NCBI GenBank assembly: GCA_023333565.1
Contig: JAJKFH010001921.1
Coordinates: 372,001-436,000, forward strand
Origin: Puffinus mauretanicus
Taxonomy: Eukaryota; Chordata; Aves; Procellariiformes; Procellariidae
Length of the DNA stretch: 64,000 nt
Direction: 5' to 3'
Shown here: in pieces, positions 23,901-35,904 of the stretch
How the letters are laid out: each line of letters starts with the position of its first letter
Position numbering within the stretch: the stretch's first letter is position 1
Program-made: the position numbers and the translations under genes
The notes under the pieces: generated by a model
Database searches by the model: none
What the model was told of the DNA's origin: nothing
Seen by the model: the letters and a program-made list of their open reading frames with translations, nothing else

Positions 23901-25304
23901 CCCACCCAGCAAGGTCACCAGATATCCCAGAGCAAGGGCGGCTGTAGCCCTGTGTATCCTGCCAGGTGCCAATCTAAGCAGCTCTTTAAGACCTCCGGTC
24001 TTGGATGCTCTTTTTTAAAGTGAATTAGTGTTTATTAGGGTGTCAGTTTTTGCAACACAACTTGCATTTAACTACAGATCCCTTCTGCAGAGCTGGTCTT
24101 GAGGCAGGATTTGCCCATCTTCTCTTTCTGCAGCTGAGTATTGCTTCCTCATATAGTACCTTGAGCTTGTCCCCACTGAACAGCATCTCCAGTTTGCTGA
24201 GATTGCCTTGAAGGTTAAACATTCCCCACCACAGTTTGTGTACTGCCTCCCTCCCTTTTGCAGAGTGAACAAAGTACAGGACTTGGCTATGTAAAGGTAG
24301 ACCAAGATGCTATTGAAGTGGTGATGGTCCATCTACTGAAAATTATCATCAGCTATAAATTCAGACCGGCTCCTGCCTATAGCAGTGACAGCCCTGCAGG
24401 TTTATATGAGGCTCAGGAAGACTCTCCTAACAGCCTTTTCCGTGTCCAGCAATGGAACCAGCCCCACAAACATCATTAGCCCCAACGTGTGCTAGCACAA
24501 AGCTGTTTTGAGCAAGTTGGTAGGTTTCATGTTTAGGGGTTTTATTCTAGAATTTCAAAATTTTTAAGAATTTCCTACTCTCCTGCAACTTCTTTCTGTC
24601 CTGACCTTTGCACTTCTGCTTTTTGCTCATTCCACAATAAAGAAGGGCCTTTCTATTTCATGTTATGGATTTTTCACACACACGGTAAATCACGGATAGA
24701 AATGCTGCTTCTACTTTCAAAAGCCAAATTGATTCATATAATCAGTGTGGTGCTTTTGTGATGGGAAAGGAGGGCAGGGGTGAAGAGATCTGGTTAAAGA
24801 AATGTGAAACTGAGGAGTGCTAAGATGGAAGATCCAGAGGTAATATGGATGTAGTAATGAATTGCAGGCACCACTGTGAAGAGAGTGGCCTTCAGCTAGG
24901 ATACCTGGCAATCCAGGGGACATGGTAGCATAGACGTAGGAGCATCATGGAACGGAGATTGATGATGTGGAAGACAGGTGATGTGGAAGAGTTAGGATGA
25001 TGTGGATGAGGACAACCCTGCTGCAAAGAGAAAAGATCATTCAGTTGTCCTGGACCACTCAAAAAGAATAGAATCGGGGAGGGGGGAAGATTAAAAATTT
25101 TTTTTTTGTGGGCTGTACTAGCACCTTTTATTGTCAAACATTTCCTAAACTTAAAAAACTGAGGCCCTGTGATTTTCATATAGTAAATGGCTTCCTTCAC
25201 TGTCCATTCTTCCCTTCCTTAATGTCAGCCTCATACTTAGCACCTTGGCCTCCTGTTGGCTGCTTAATACCCACTAGAAGGAAAAGTTGCTGTAGAGCAA
25301 TGGG
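20945..25304. other. Non-coding unique sequence
   Basis: No gene recognised. GATGTGGA is repeated three times at 24964-25006, and T- and A-rich runs lie near 25090-25110. The minus frame at 23204-23608 (134 codons) and overlapping frames at 23191-23550 have no domain. Confidence 0.55.
24964..25006. repeat. Short degenerate direct repeat (GATGTGGA x3)
   Basis: GATGTGGA occurs at 24964-24971, 24980-24987 and 24999-25006, within a purine-rich local expansion. Confidence 0.75.
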
Positions 25305-25390
25305 AGATTGCCTTTCTCTTCCATGTTTGTACAGCATCTGGCACAGTGAGGGGCCATTTCCAGATGCTGCTGCACAGATGATAACGAGTG
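25305..25390 (+). mobile_element. Ancient amniote repeat, 3' tail fragment
   Basis: CCATGTTTGTACAGCATCTGG followed by GCACAGTGAGGGGCC closely resembles the recurring tail TGTACAGC(A/G)CCTAGCACAATGGGG of an old SINE/LINE family seen in turtles, crocodilians and birds. A degraded AT-rich end (GATGATAACGAG) follows in place of the usual ATAATAAT tail. The family name is uncertain because this is recognised from memory of the consensus. Confidence 0.65.
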
Positions 25391-25864
25391 TGAGATCTGC
25401 CAGTTGAGCACACCCTGTTCAAGGCCTTTATATGCCAGTCCTGGTGCTTGTTTAGAAGTAAGGAAAAATTTATAAGAAAACTGTGCTGAAGAACGTGTCA
25501 GTCTCAGAAGTGTGTCTCCTGAGAAATGAGTGGGTCCCTACAACCGTGCATGTTGGCCTTCAGAGAACAGTGTGTCCTCAGCAGCTGGAGACAGGTCCTT
25601 TACAAACCTCTTTCACTCGTCTTTCTTTGCCTTCGTCCCTGTTCTCCATTTAGAGCCAAATGACTTAAACTTCTGCAGCAACAAGAATTCACAAAGTTCA
25701 AGTTCAAAGTGAGTTCTGGCAGCTCAGAAATCCCAAATGCATTTCCCTCTCATGGGATCCATTCCCACTGCTGCAGCACTACAAACCCAGGTTCCTTGGG
25801 GTTTGGACATCACATTTCACTGTTAGCATGAAGTCTAGCATGTTTCTCCTCAGCCACCTCTTCT
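25391..25864. other. Non-coding unique sequence
   Basis: Nothing recognised between two ancient repeats. Confidence 0.55.
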
Positions 25865-27170
25865 CAGGAAGAAGTGTCCTGTTTATATTTAATCATTCTT
25901 CATGCTGCAGCCTCTCCACACACCAGTCATCCCTGTGGTGCTCCTCTGGCTGCGCAAAATTCTTCTGTGACGAATGGATTGGAGCTGGTATTTAAGATGT
26001 GGATATCCTAGGCATGTATGGATTAACATAGTAATATAGTCTGTTCTGTTGCCTTCCCATCTACTAATTTTTAACATTAGTTGCTTTTTGTATTTTTACT
26101 GTCCACTGAACCAATGTTTTTGCAGACCAACCCACAGTAATACAAAAAATCTCTTTTTTAGTGAAACTGTGGAATTCACAATTCACCATTTTGTATGCAG
26201 TGTTGACACTGCTGTTCCACATGGGGACTGCTTTGTATTAAATAGCATAGAATTTAATCTACAACCTTTTTTTATGTTATTTTGCATCTTGAGGGTTTTC
26301 TGCAACCCTTCTCAGCACCTGTTGTTTTACTACCGCAACTTTGTGTGCTTGCTAAAGTTGGTTGCCTCATTAGGCAACTACCCTTTCTACTAATCATTTG
26401 TGAACAGGCTGTGCAACGTGCACTTCTGTATAGATCCAGAAATCATTAGAAATCTGTCTTCGTTGTAAAATCTGACTTTTTAGTCACTCACTACTTCCTC
26501 TATTTTAACCTGTTCTTTACCTATGCAATACCTTACTCTTTTAGCCCATCGGAGCTTAGCTTCTCCAAAAACCTGTACGTAATCATCTTGTCAAAAGCTT
26601 TTTTAGAAATCCACACAGTACCTAACAACTGGATCTTCCTCACAAACATGTTCAGCAGCTCCTCAAAATGACCCTCATAAATTGGTGAAACATGACTTCC
26701 GTCTGCAAAACTTAAGGACTCTTCTTGATCGTATTTATTGTATCCGTAAATTCTATCTTGTATTGCTCAGTGAGGATATCAGAATTACTAACCTGCACTG
26801 TTCTCAACACCCCTCTCCACAGCTCTTTAAAAACTGCTATGTTATTGGCCACCCGCTGTTCCTGCACTGGGGTTGTTTTAAGTGATAGCTCTCACACCAC
26901 AGTAACTGATGTGGGAATTTCATCTTGGGCTCCTTTTAAAGTTTTGGATTAATGTCATTGTTCATGGTGACTTTTTCACTCTTTGTTTTACAAAAGTTGT
27001 TCTGTAGGTTTATTCAGACACAGATCCTTCAGCACATCCCAAGAGAAAGTGAACTGTGAACCTTAGAGAGCTCCTTTCAAGTGAACACAGATGTGAAGAA
27101 TGTATTTAGTTTTCTGCTATGGCCTTATCTTTTCACCTTGACTTCTGCAACCACCCACACCTTTTACACA
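25865..27170 (-). mobile_element. Ancient CR1/L3-type LINE, reverse transcriptase region, decayed
   Basis: Landmarks of the reptile/amniote CR1 (L3-like) element appear in the correct antisense order. TTTAAGATGTGGATATCC lies near 25992. CACCATTTTGTATG (near 26183) follows, then TTTGTATTAAATAGCATAG (near 26231), matching the TTTGCATTTATCAACATTG segment. CTTGTCAAAAGC with TTTAGAAATCCACA (26589-26615), AACTGGATCTTCCTC, and TTGGTGAAACATGACTTCC (near 26681) come next, followed by TTTAAAAACTGCTATGTTATTGG (near 26825). GAAGAATGTATTTAGTTTTC with TATGGCCTTATC sits at 27094-27130. Many indels and stops make it a fossil. The order shows one insertion rather than scattered pieces; the 3' UTR end is not recognised. 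Confidence 0.82.
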
Positions 27171-28310
27171 GCCTGTGAAGGGCATCCTTCTTCTGGTGAG
27201 TGGGGAAGAAAGCTATGCCCTTGGCAAGTTGCTCCTCCAAGGTTTTTGACCCGCCTGTTCATAACTCTGACTAACCAGAAGGATTCCTATTGTCCTCATC
27301 TGGTCTCATTTGGAACTTGTTGTCCTCCTCCTGGTAGCATCTTTTACCCTGCTGTTTAATCATGTCAGCCTTTCTCTTTTGAACCAGGCCTTGCACATTG
27401 CTCAGGGCCAAGTAGTCGCCTGGTGTGACAATTCAGTCCTCTATTAATTATCACTCTTCCACCAAGTTTCTACTACAGCCAGTTTATTAGTAGTTTCATT
27501 TAAAACTGTGTCGTCAGTTCCCACATATTATTTCCAAGACTTCCAATATTTGCCAAAAGGTATGTATATATATTTTTATATATACGTATGTATGTACATA
27601 TATATCAGGATTTGATTTCCTATTGTCTGTGTTCTGCTTAAATATTATCTCTTCAAACTGTTCTTTTCCTTTTCCCTGAGCTTCTACTCTACCCTTTTTT
27701 TGAGGGTGCAGTTTCTCTCACTTCACCCCTACAGATGCATCATTCCAAATAGTGTGTTTTGCTGTGCTTCATTGCTTTTCCTTCTTTTTTATTTTCTGAT
27801 TTGCTATTTAACTGTTTTAGCCGTAGCCTGCTTCCATGCTGGATTAGCTGAAGCCCCTCCACTCCAGAAATCAGTCCCTTGGGAGTTCTTGATGAAACTG
27901 AACATTTCCCCCTCGCACCTTCCCTGTGTCGTTTACTTAGCTATACATTAAGAATTTGCTTTTTCACATCCCCGGCTGACCCTGAACATGCTCCTGGAAG
28001 GCCTTCCAAAGATGATATTGTCTAAAGCCATAAATTTTGTATACAGAATCTTCCTTCTTACCCATCCCTTTTTCAAACATAACTGATTGTCCATCACTAC
28101 CACCTCCTTTCCAGCACTCCCTAAGAGCCTGTCTAGACACATGGAGGGATTTACTACCTTTACATCATCTGCCAAGCAAGTTTCCATGTAGTCTTCTCCA
28201 ATATCCTAAGCAGATACTTACACACATGATATTTATATGCAGGCACTGTAATAGCCTGCATCTTCCTCTCCATTGGGATACCTGTTATCCTTCATGCAAG
28301 GCAATATATG
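27171..28310 (-). mobile_element. Possible 5' extension of the ancient LINE
   Basis: The pyrimidine-rich sequence continues in the style of the upstream LINE body (endonuclease/5' part read antisense), but I can place only vague similarity and no continuous landmark. It is kept separate because support is much weaker than for 25865-27170. An AT dinucleotide microsatellite interrupts it at 27561-27606. Confidence 0.3.
27561..27606. repeat. AT/ATGT microsatellite
   Basis: Mixed TATGTA and TATATA units with alternating purine and pyrimidine over about 45 bp. Confidence 0.9.
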
Positions 28311-29569
28311 TGCCCACTGTGGGGCTCATTTCTCACTTTTTTGGTTAGCTTGCTATTAGATTTATCCTTTTCTCAGCTGCACTGCACTGCTAAAGCTGAG
28401 TTGGACTGCCCTGCAATGTCCAAGAAATGTCATGATAAACTCCTCTTTCCCACTGAGTTTTTCCAGACTAGTCTCTGGGATAAGTGGTCTGTGCATGGGA
28501 GCTGGGCCGTGATCCACCTTCCTGGCAAGCAGTAACATGAATGCCATGAACAGGAACATGTCCTGTGCTCCTATGCCTTGTAGGCTTTCCTGGAGGGGAG
28601 AATGAAATTCCCTTGCTACCATTGTTTGGGGTGATTGCATTAATTTATTCCTCAGTTTAGACAGGCTACTTGGCTTCCATGCGGGGTTGGTTTCTCTGTG
28701 GGAGTCAGGACAGACTCTGTTATACCACTGGCTCGGTGTTGGGATTTGTTTTGCTTATGCACACTACAAAAACCTACACACATCAACTCTGTGTGCCTGG
28801 AGTCTTAAAAGCAGTGCTTCTTCAGATAATGTTTTTTCACAACTGTTTAGTTGAATTCTTGACTGAAAGCTTTCCCTGGGTCCTCAGCACTCTTGAAAGG
28901 GTCAGTTTCAATAGCCATATATCTAAAAAGGACTTTTCCACAGCACAACAAAGCAAAGTCTGCCTGCACGAACAGCATACACAGAGTTAGGTGCAACTAA
29001 AAACAAAGAATTTTTTTATGGGGTCCACCAGCCTGCCATTTCCATAATGTCAAAGTCGGGGGGATTTTTTCTTTCATACGTGGCATTCATAATGATTCTG
29101 CCAGTGAAGGAAGCCTGGATAATCTCGAAAGCATTAAACTGGAGAGTAGTAATTTTCCTCCTTGCATCTTTTTAAAACAAAGTGGTGTTTGCCAGTAGTC
29201 CTGAAACTTTCAGGCAGTACTCTGGACACCAGGTGTAAAACACTGGCCTCTAGTGGTCATAAGCAACTACTACCACTAAGAAGAAAGTCCTTTTGTAAAA
29301 AGGGTGGTGAGGAAGAGCATAAAGCATAGGATCTCTGAAATAACTGTAGTATTTTTTATACTTCTTGCTGCTTGGACGGCAACCAACTGTTGTAGGAAAT
29401 ATAGAAAAACACAAATAAATGCTGTGTTGTGAGGTCCGAAGTCAACATCAATTCCCTAGGCTGCCAGGACCAGAATGAATGCACTTTCCCAAATGAATAA
29501 GCTTTCCATTGTGTTCTAAAGTACCCCTTCCTTAAAATAAGCATGGTCTGGGAATCAATAAGGCCTGTT
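28311..29569. other. Non-coding unique sequence
   Basis: No exon or dated repeat recognised. The frames at 28362-28640 (minus) and 28670-28990 (plus) have no domain. Confidence 0.55.
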
Positions 29570-29765
29570 AAATGGATTAAAAATGGACCAAAAAATAGAT
29601 CTCAAAAGGTAATTGTTCAAGTGGACCAGTCTGTGAATGCAGATGATTTTAGTTGTATCCCTGAGGATGGATTTCAGTCCAAGGGCTGTTCAATATTTTA
29701 ATCAATAATCTGGAAGGAAACATGAAAATCATTGCTGATAAAATTTGCAGATGAAACAGGAATGC
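29570..29765 (+). mobile_element. Ancient CR1/L3-type LINE fragment, RT catalytic region
   Basis: On the plus strand AGATCTCAAAAGGTAATTGT (29598-29617) matches the typical LINE segment before the GVPQG box. CTGTTCAATATTTTAATCAA (29686-29705) follows, encoding an LFNI-INxL-like motif, and then AAATTTGCAGATGAAAC (29741-29757), the FADD box. The box reads F-A-D-E here, so the second catalytic Asp is changed. Spacing between motifs is as in an intact RT but frames are broken. It lies in the opposite orientation to the LINE at 25865-27170, so it is a separate insertion. Confidence 0.82.
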
Positions 29766-31999
29766 ATAGAATAATGAATGGTTAAAGAAGGGTTCCTCAG
29801 GGAAATCCGGATTGCTAAGCTGTGTACTGCCCAGTGTGTATGCCTTTGTATTTGGCTAATAGTAAAAATTACTAAGAAGCAGTCCGTGGTGATGGGGGAG
29901 ACAGTTCTGGAAAGCAGTGCCTCTGGCAGAGTAACTTAATGTGCGTGTTGAGTGAGAGGCTGCAGCTGAAAGGGTTAACACAGTCCTCCTGTACAGGGGC
30001 TGTGAACAAGGAGCAGGGACCAGGAGTTACAGACTGCTGGCTCTAGCTGTGGTGACACCACCCCTAGACTGCTGTGTCCAGCTTGGTGCCACTGGTACGG
30101 AGAGGATGCTGGAGGAGGCAAAGGGAGGTGGCATAAAATGGGAAAGTGGAGGGCTCAGAAAACAGATATGTATAAGTGATGCAAGGTCTGAAAATGCTGC
30201 CTTGAAGTAACAGACTTCAAGCACCTTGTTCATTTAGAGAGAGAAGGATGGGAGATTGATCACTCTAAAAGCAGTGGTTTTCATCCTGTGGTTACTGACG
30301 CACTGAGAAGGGACCATACAGGAGAACTAAGCACAATTAGAAGTTTAAAATTTGCTGGACTGGAATCAGCTTTTGCATAGGAAAATGCTCAGGAGTATGT
30401 AAATTTTAAAGTCTTATAAAGAGTGGTTTGCACATAACAAAACCATAGGAAGGTAAGATACTAGAGAGAGCAAATTAAAAAAAAAAATCCTAAATTCAGG
30501 AGCTGCAAAGACAAGCGGATGGAAATGTTTAGCAGATAGAATAATTGCTGGAAGGTAAATGGTGGATTCTCTTTTCATTGAAAGCTATGCAATCTCCTGC
30601 AGAGCAAAGTATGCTAACTTACCAGCCACACATGGCTTGCAGCAGATCGAGTGAGGATGTAGGCATGCCAGGGATATGTACAGCATCTCGCCACCTGAGA
30701 ATTAAGATGCTTCAGGGACCTGGGCTCTGTGGCCTGTGTCCTGCAGAACGGTCACATTGGGAAATTTATTTCAGGTGCTTTTTTCAGTTAACTTTAGCAG
30801 TCACCACAGATGAGATACGTTCAGTGGGAAAACTTCATTTTGTAGAGGTGGGCTCAGGAACGGGGTGCAAAGGCATTTCTGACTCTCTGAGCAGCTCTGA
30901 TGTGGGAAAGGGCATGCATGAGAGGTTTAGTACTTAGAGTTCACAGTGATTATTGAAGTGTAAAGTCTGCTCCTAATCTCAGTAAAAGTCTGAACTGAAG
31001 AGCTCCTAGCCCCCAAAGCTCCTCAACTCAGTTTTTTTGCCTGACAAGCATCCTGATCACAACGTACCAGATGGCACAGTCTCCTAGAGGGACAGAGCTG
31101 TGATGAGGATAGCTGCAGGTTTCAATTTCAGTCCCAGCCCACTGCTAATTTTCTTTAGTCACTGATGCAAAATATTGATTTCAAGGCAGATTTAAAAGTG
31201 TTACTAATCCACAAGGGAATACCAGTATATATTTAAATTCCATATGTTGATTAAAGATGTCAAATGTCTTATATGCAATTACCTATGTGTTTTTAAATGC
31301 ATTTAGTGCTTGGTTCTGTAAGGTACAGTCTTCAAGATGGGGAAAAGGAAAAAGAAGTAAGATAGCAAGAGTACAGGAATAGAGGAAGATGAGAAGAAAT
31401 GCTATAAACTACGCCAGCCGCATGGTCTTGGGCGCGAGTGGTTGGTTCCTTGTTCATTCAGCTCGGTGGCTTCTGGGTCCATTGCACTGAGAATGTCAGT
31501 TTAGAAGGAGATTGCGTGATATTATAGGCCTTTGGCAAAGTCTTGGCAGCTGGGTGTGGTTTTCTCATTCCACACCTTTTAGGAAAGTTTCCTGGCCAGT
31601 AAAAGAGCTCAGTGTGGTGAGACTTTCCCAGGCAGTATAACTACCAATATGCACGATGCCTCTTTGATGCTCTGTTCGCTCCCGAGTTTCATTTTATTCC
31701 TTTGTGCCCTTGTGGGCATGTGGCCAAATCTATTTGTTACAGCAGGCAGCTCTGCTTCAGATGGAGTTCCACCCCAGCTTTGGTCCTTGATGATATTTCA
31801 GACCCTTTCCCTCGATTTCTGGATTACTTTCTGCTTCTCTGTTGTCACCTCTTGGTCTTACTTAATGTTAAGTAGAAGAAGTGTGACAACACAAACCAGC
31901 ACCAAGTGTTTGAGGAGCAAGAAACTCCTCAACCTTGCACTGGGCCTTGAGTGCCTAAGTCTCTTGGGTGCATTTGGAAACTACTAGCTAAATGTCTGA
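29766..31999. other. Non-coding sequence, possibly some further decayed LINE
   Basis: Downstream of the LINE fragment the similarity fades. I see no clear motif to extend it. The frame at 30545-30937 (plus, 130 codons) and 31649-31987 (plus, 112 codons) have no domain. Confidence 0.5.
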
Positions 32000-32280
32000 T
32001 TAGAGGTGGTCGAAAATGTTCTGGCTGAACAGCTGTCTGACAGAAAATGCCCTTTTGATTAGATTGAAACATTCCACAGGAACATGCCAGTTTTGATGAA
32101 AATTATCGAAGTGTTTTATTTCTGCCAAGCCAGAGCTTTTGGTATGATAAATTTGGCACACTTGCATGGCATTATGATGGGCAAAATGGCAATGTTTGAA
32201 GTGAAGAATTGCAGCCTTTACTGACATGCTGCATTTTGATAAAATTATTTATATTATACTTCCAAAATTAGTTTTAAAGG
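32000..32280 (+). mobile_element. Possible ancient palindromic-type repeat
   Basis: The text from GATTAGAGGTGGTCGAAAATG (31998-32018), through GACAGAAAATGCCCTTTTGATTA and GAAACATTCCACAGGAACATG, resembles an old amniote repeat that opens with AGAGCTGGTCGAAAATTTT and contains repeated TTTTGA/GAAAA text. It ends in AT-rich DNA near 32270. Recognition is from general family memory, so the identity is provisional. Confidence 0.45.
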
Positions 32281-32698
32281 GGGGAGGGTGCAGGGGACAG
32301 CTTTGCAGGGGAACGTCAAATGCAAGGCTCATCAAAGAACACTTTATGCTTTCAATCTACCTGTCTTTAAAAAGCTCCAGATTCTGGGCAGCTTGCTCTT
32401 CAAACACAGCCTGCCAACCCACCCTTCCCACATCAACAGCCCAGTTCAGCCATGCTCCCCCCCCATCCCACTGGGCGACCTCTCTTCCTTCCAGCAAGAA
32501 ACCTCTCCTAAGACTTGTTGTGTGACAGGTGTGTCCTCGGTTCCTGCTAAGGGCCTGTTCCAGGTCTGCTTTTCTCAGGGGGCAATTCAGGGAAAGACCT
32601 CAATGACAAACAGATACCCAAGGAAGGGTTGGCCCTGGGGATAGGAGAAGGTGTGCAATCCCTGAACAGTCCCTTTTCTCCTGGTACTATTGAAAGGC
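32281..32698. other. Non-coding sequence
   Basis: No repeat recognised. Overlapping plus-strand frames at 32226-32525 and 32288-32644 are antisense-balanced and treated as chance. Confidence 0.5.
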
Positions 32699-32875
32699 AT
32701 GGCAGAGAGCCTGAACAGGGTGCTGCAGAGCGTGCCGGGACGCAGGTCCCTCAGGGAACGGGCACTGAGTTTGCAGCCCCTGGATGAAACCTTTGAGGCT
32801 CATCTTGCAAGGGAAAAAGCAAGCCATGTACCCCTGGGTATTTATCTGTGCACCCTGGGAGAGAAGGGCAGGTGA
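32699..32875 (+). CDS. Candidate microprotein or exon, 58 codons (unproven)
   Basis: The ATG at 32699 has a strong Kozak context (GGCATGG, purine at -3 and G at +4) and opens a 58-codon frame, MAESLNRVLQ...TLGEKGR, ending in TGA at 32873. Codon choice looks coding-like: CTG, CAG, GTG and AGC dominate and rare codons are few, unlike most frames here. A pyrimidine tract with an AG just before the ATG (32671-32696) and a good donor-like AAAAG|GTAAGC (GT at 32888) bracket it, so it could be a spliced exon. The product is charged and helix-prone, without a signal peptide or membrane segment. I recognise no family. It may equally be a chance frame. Confidence 0.2.
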   Translation: MAESLNRVLQSVPGRRSLRERALSLQPLDETFEAHLAREKASHVPLGIYLCTLGEKGR

Positions 32876-35800
32876 TGGAATTAAAAGGTAAGCAAGCATA
32901 GGCTGATGGGGGATTCCCCTTGCTTGCACAAAGCCTAATTAAATTTGGGCTGCCATGCAGAGAAGCAGACTTGTCAGTAAGACTTCCAAAAAGGGATTAG
33001 GTGCCTTAAATGGAGACAATCTGCATTTGTAATTACACTGCTTGAGATAACATTTCTGTGGGATACTTAGCCTTGTTGTTTGGGGAATAAACTGATCTGC
33101 AGCTGGATTTGGGACAGGAGTTCCCTGTGCTGAAGAGTCTTGCAATGAAAGGAATATTATGCACATTTTATTGCGTCCTCCAAAATATTTAGTTGCCAGC
33201 CACTGCTGTAGGCAGTCCCTGGACTAGACCGACCATCAGTTTGTATCTCTGGAGCATTTCTAACGTCCCTGTGTTATATTACATTAGTGTGATAACACAG
33301 GCAATTCTGCTCTGCAAAGAGCAAAGTCAGGGCATTATGAAGCACTGCAATATTAATGCAGCTTTCTGTTACCCAATCTGTTGTTGGAAAGAAATACAAG
33401 GAAATACAACTAAGCTTGTGATATTACAAAAAAAATCAAAATACAAGGGAAAAACTTAATTACAGAGCAGAATAGGCATGCACGGCACTGAGTGCTCTGC
33501 TGGTGGAAATCTGCTCAGAGGCAAAGTAACTGAGCAAGTGAGAACCGCAGCCACTGTGTTCTCACATGAGCAACAAATGTGAGACATGTGGATGAACCTT
33601 TGGAGAATGTTAGGCTCCTGGGTACCAGGTTATTGCTGCTTGTGCTGAGCAGTGTACCTTTCTGGTGTGGCAGTGGAGGCTCAAATGCTTGCAAAGTGAC
33701 AATGGTTTCTCTCTTTCAACTGTGGGAGAAAATAGCAATTTCAAATAGAAAGTAAAGCCTTCAAACACCGTGAAGATAGAAACAGCCTTTATGGGCTACC
33801 CACTCTATAAGGCATGTCTGAAGGGAAAGGGAAAGGTGAAGGGAAATGTTTCACCCCAAAAGAGTGACAGAAATAACATTTGGGACTGAACAGCAAACTT
33901 TTCAGAAGCATGGAGTCAGTCACAGGGGAAATCCTAGAGAAGATCAAGAGGATTAAAATAGCCTTTTATATTGCCTGAACTTACTTCTGCCCAAGGAAAT
34001 GCAAGATTTCCTTGCCTGAGCGAACAATAACACTTAGGTTTGTATATGTGGGATGAGGAAGGCAAATGCACAGATTTACAGCATATGTGTATTGCATCTC
34101 TGGTGATTATTCAGTTCATGGTACTGACCCTTCAAAGTCATATACGTTTGTAAGCAGAATCTTGTGAATAGTCCCATTAATCTCAGTGCAATTATTCCTG
34201 ATTATAATATTAAACACAGTTGCAAGTCTTTTTGGAACTCTTTATCGTTAATTCCTGAAGAAGTAAATGGCCAGGATTAATGAAATGGCTTTTTCTTTTC
34301 TGTATTCTTAATTTCTTTTCTTTGGTTCAAGTCCCAGTCAGATCAAAGCTCCACCCCAAAAGTCAGATATGGACTATCTGATGGCTACCAAATCATGCAG
34401 CTGCCCAGAGAAATGGACAGGTCTTGGATGCTCATTAGTGCCACCTGGGAGGGTGGAAGATCCTGGCTTGGAGCACACCTGCACCACAGTTAAGGGCTCC
34501 TGGTTTTGTACTCAGAGACAGAAAACCTTCAACCAGCTCCAGGCAGATCATAGGACATTTTCCTGGATTACTGAAATCCAAACATTCAGAGAGAGGTTTT
34601 GTTATGCTTGTTGCCTTTGCATGATCCTGCTATCAGTATCCCTATCTAAGCACCTTACGTTTCAGGATAGGAGCATTTCCTCCCACCTGAGGAGTCTAAA
34701 AGAGACATAAAAGAGAGAGCATGTGTAAGCAATAGATATCACAGATGTTTAAACCACCATGGTTTACACTTTGAAAAGACTACCACTGACATTGACATTG
34801 TACTTGTCCTTTCAGAGAGTTTGGGACTTTTGTGTTCTTTCTCAGGGGGTCTGGACCTAGTGACGTCTTTGGCTAGGATCTTTGTTCGCTCTGTGAGAAC
34901 TTCAGCAAGTCAAGATGTGCCCAAAGGGCACTGGAGGTGGCCCAGAGGACTGAGATATTTGGAAAGGGATACACACATGTAATGCAAAGCTTGTGAGTTT
35001 GCTGAGTGTGTCCCACTGCTCACAACTGGGATAGTCATTGTTCTGGTCTCTACTCAGCTCTCAAGCTGGTTTTGCAAGCCAAATGTCCAAGTACATAATA
35101 GGGCCAGAGAGACAGCTGAAGATAGAGGATATCTGTGTAAGAGATAGGAAAGTGTAGGGCATACTGTGTCAAATGAGTGGTGCAGAAGACTTCAGCGGGG
35201 GGCTTATGCTTTAGCTAAGGGGCACGGAGCCATGGGAACACAGGCTCCATAGCTGCAGTGGTCCATGAACAGCTTGTCTGTAACGGCAGTAATTCCGCTC
35301 ATGGTGCTGGCTGTTTGATAGAGCACATGTCCAACCCTGGAGAAGACATTAAGGGGTTGGAGTCCCTGGCATGTTTCATCTCCTTTGTTTCTGCTCTGTC
35401 TGCGTAAAGCAGCACATACACACTCCCATCAGACAAGGCACTTCGATGTCTTGTTTCAGCCCCTGGAGCAGCAGCAAAGCAGACAGAGCTTATTGGTGAA
35501 CCTGGCCAATGATTTCTGAAATCACAGTCTAATCGAGTTTTGTAAGAAAACATGTGAGTAAGGATACAACACTTCTCATCTTACCAAGTAGCTTATCCAG
35601 AGCTTGATCCCTCTGGCTCTTGTGATGGCCTTGACTTGTGAAAACCCCAGTCCACCATCAACAGGGGCATCGATTGTCTCCTGAGCTTCACATGCTGGTC
35701 TCTGAGTAGGCCAGATCATGCTGTCTTACTTGCTCTTCCCCTTCTTCCTTTCCTCTTCTGCCGCAATGACAGTGCTGCTTCTCCCAGCTGTTAAAAACTT

Positions 35801-35904
35801 TCCTCCAGCATGATCATCTTGCCAGGCATTTTCCTTCTGAGATGTGGCTGAGTCATCCAGGGGTCAACTGCTCTGACATATTACTGGAAATCTGACAAGG
35901 TAGG
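32876..35904. other. Non-coding unique sequence
   Basis: No gene recognised. A purine repeat (GGGAAAGGGAAAGGTGAAGGG) lies near 33822-33842. The frame at 34369-34710 (plus, 113 codons) has many cysteines but no ordered domain. Confidence 0.55.

Noticed and set aside
26361..26378. GTTGCCT/AGGCAAC 7-bp hairpin
   Set aside because: Short, inside the decayed LINE, and expected by chance several times in 64 kb.
34163..34200. GTCCCATTAATCTCAG resembling the core of another palindromic amniote element
   Set aside because: Only about 25 bp resemble the core and no arms are visible, so it is too weak to call.
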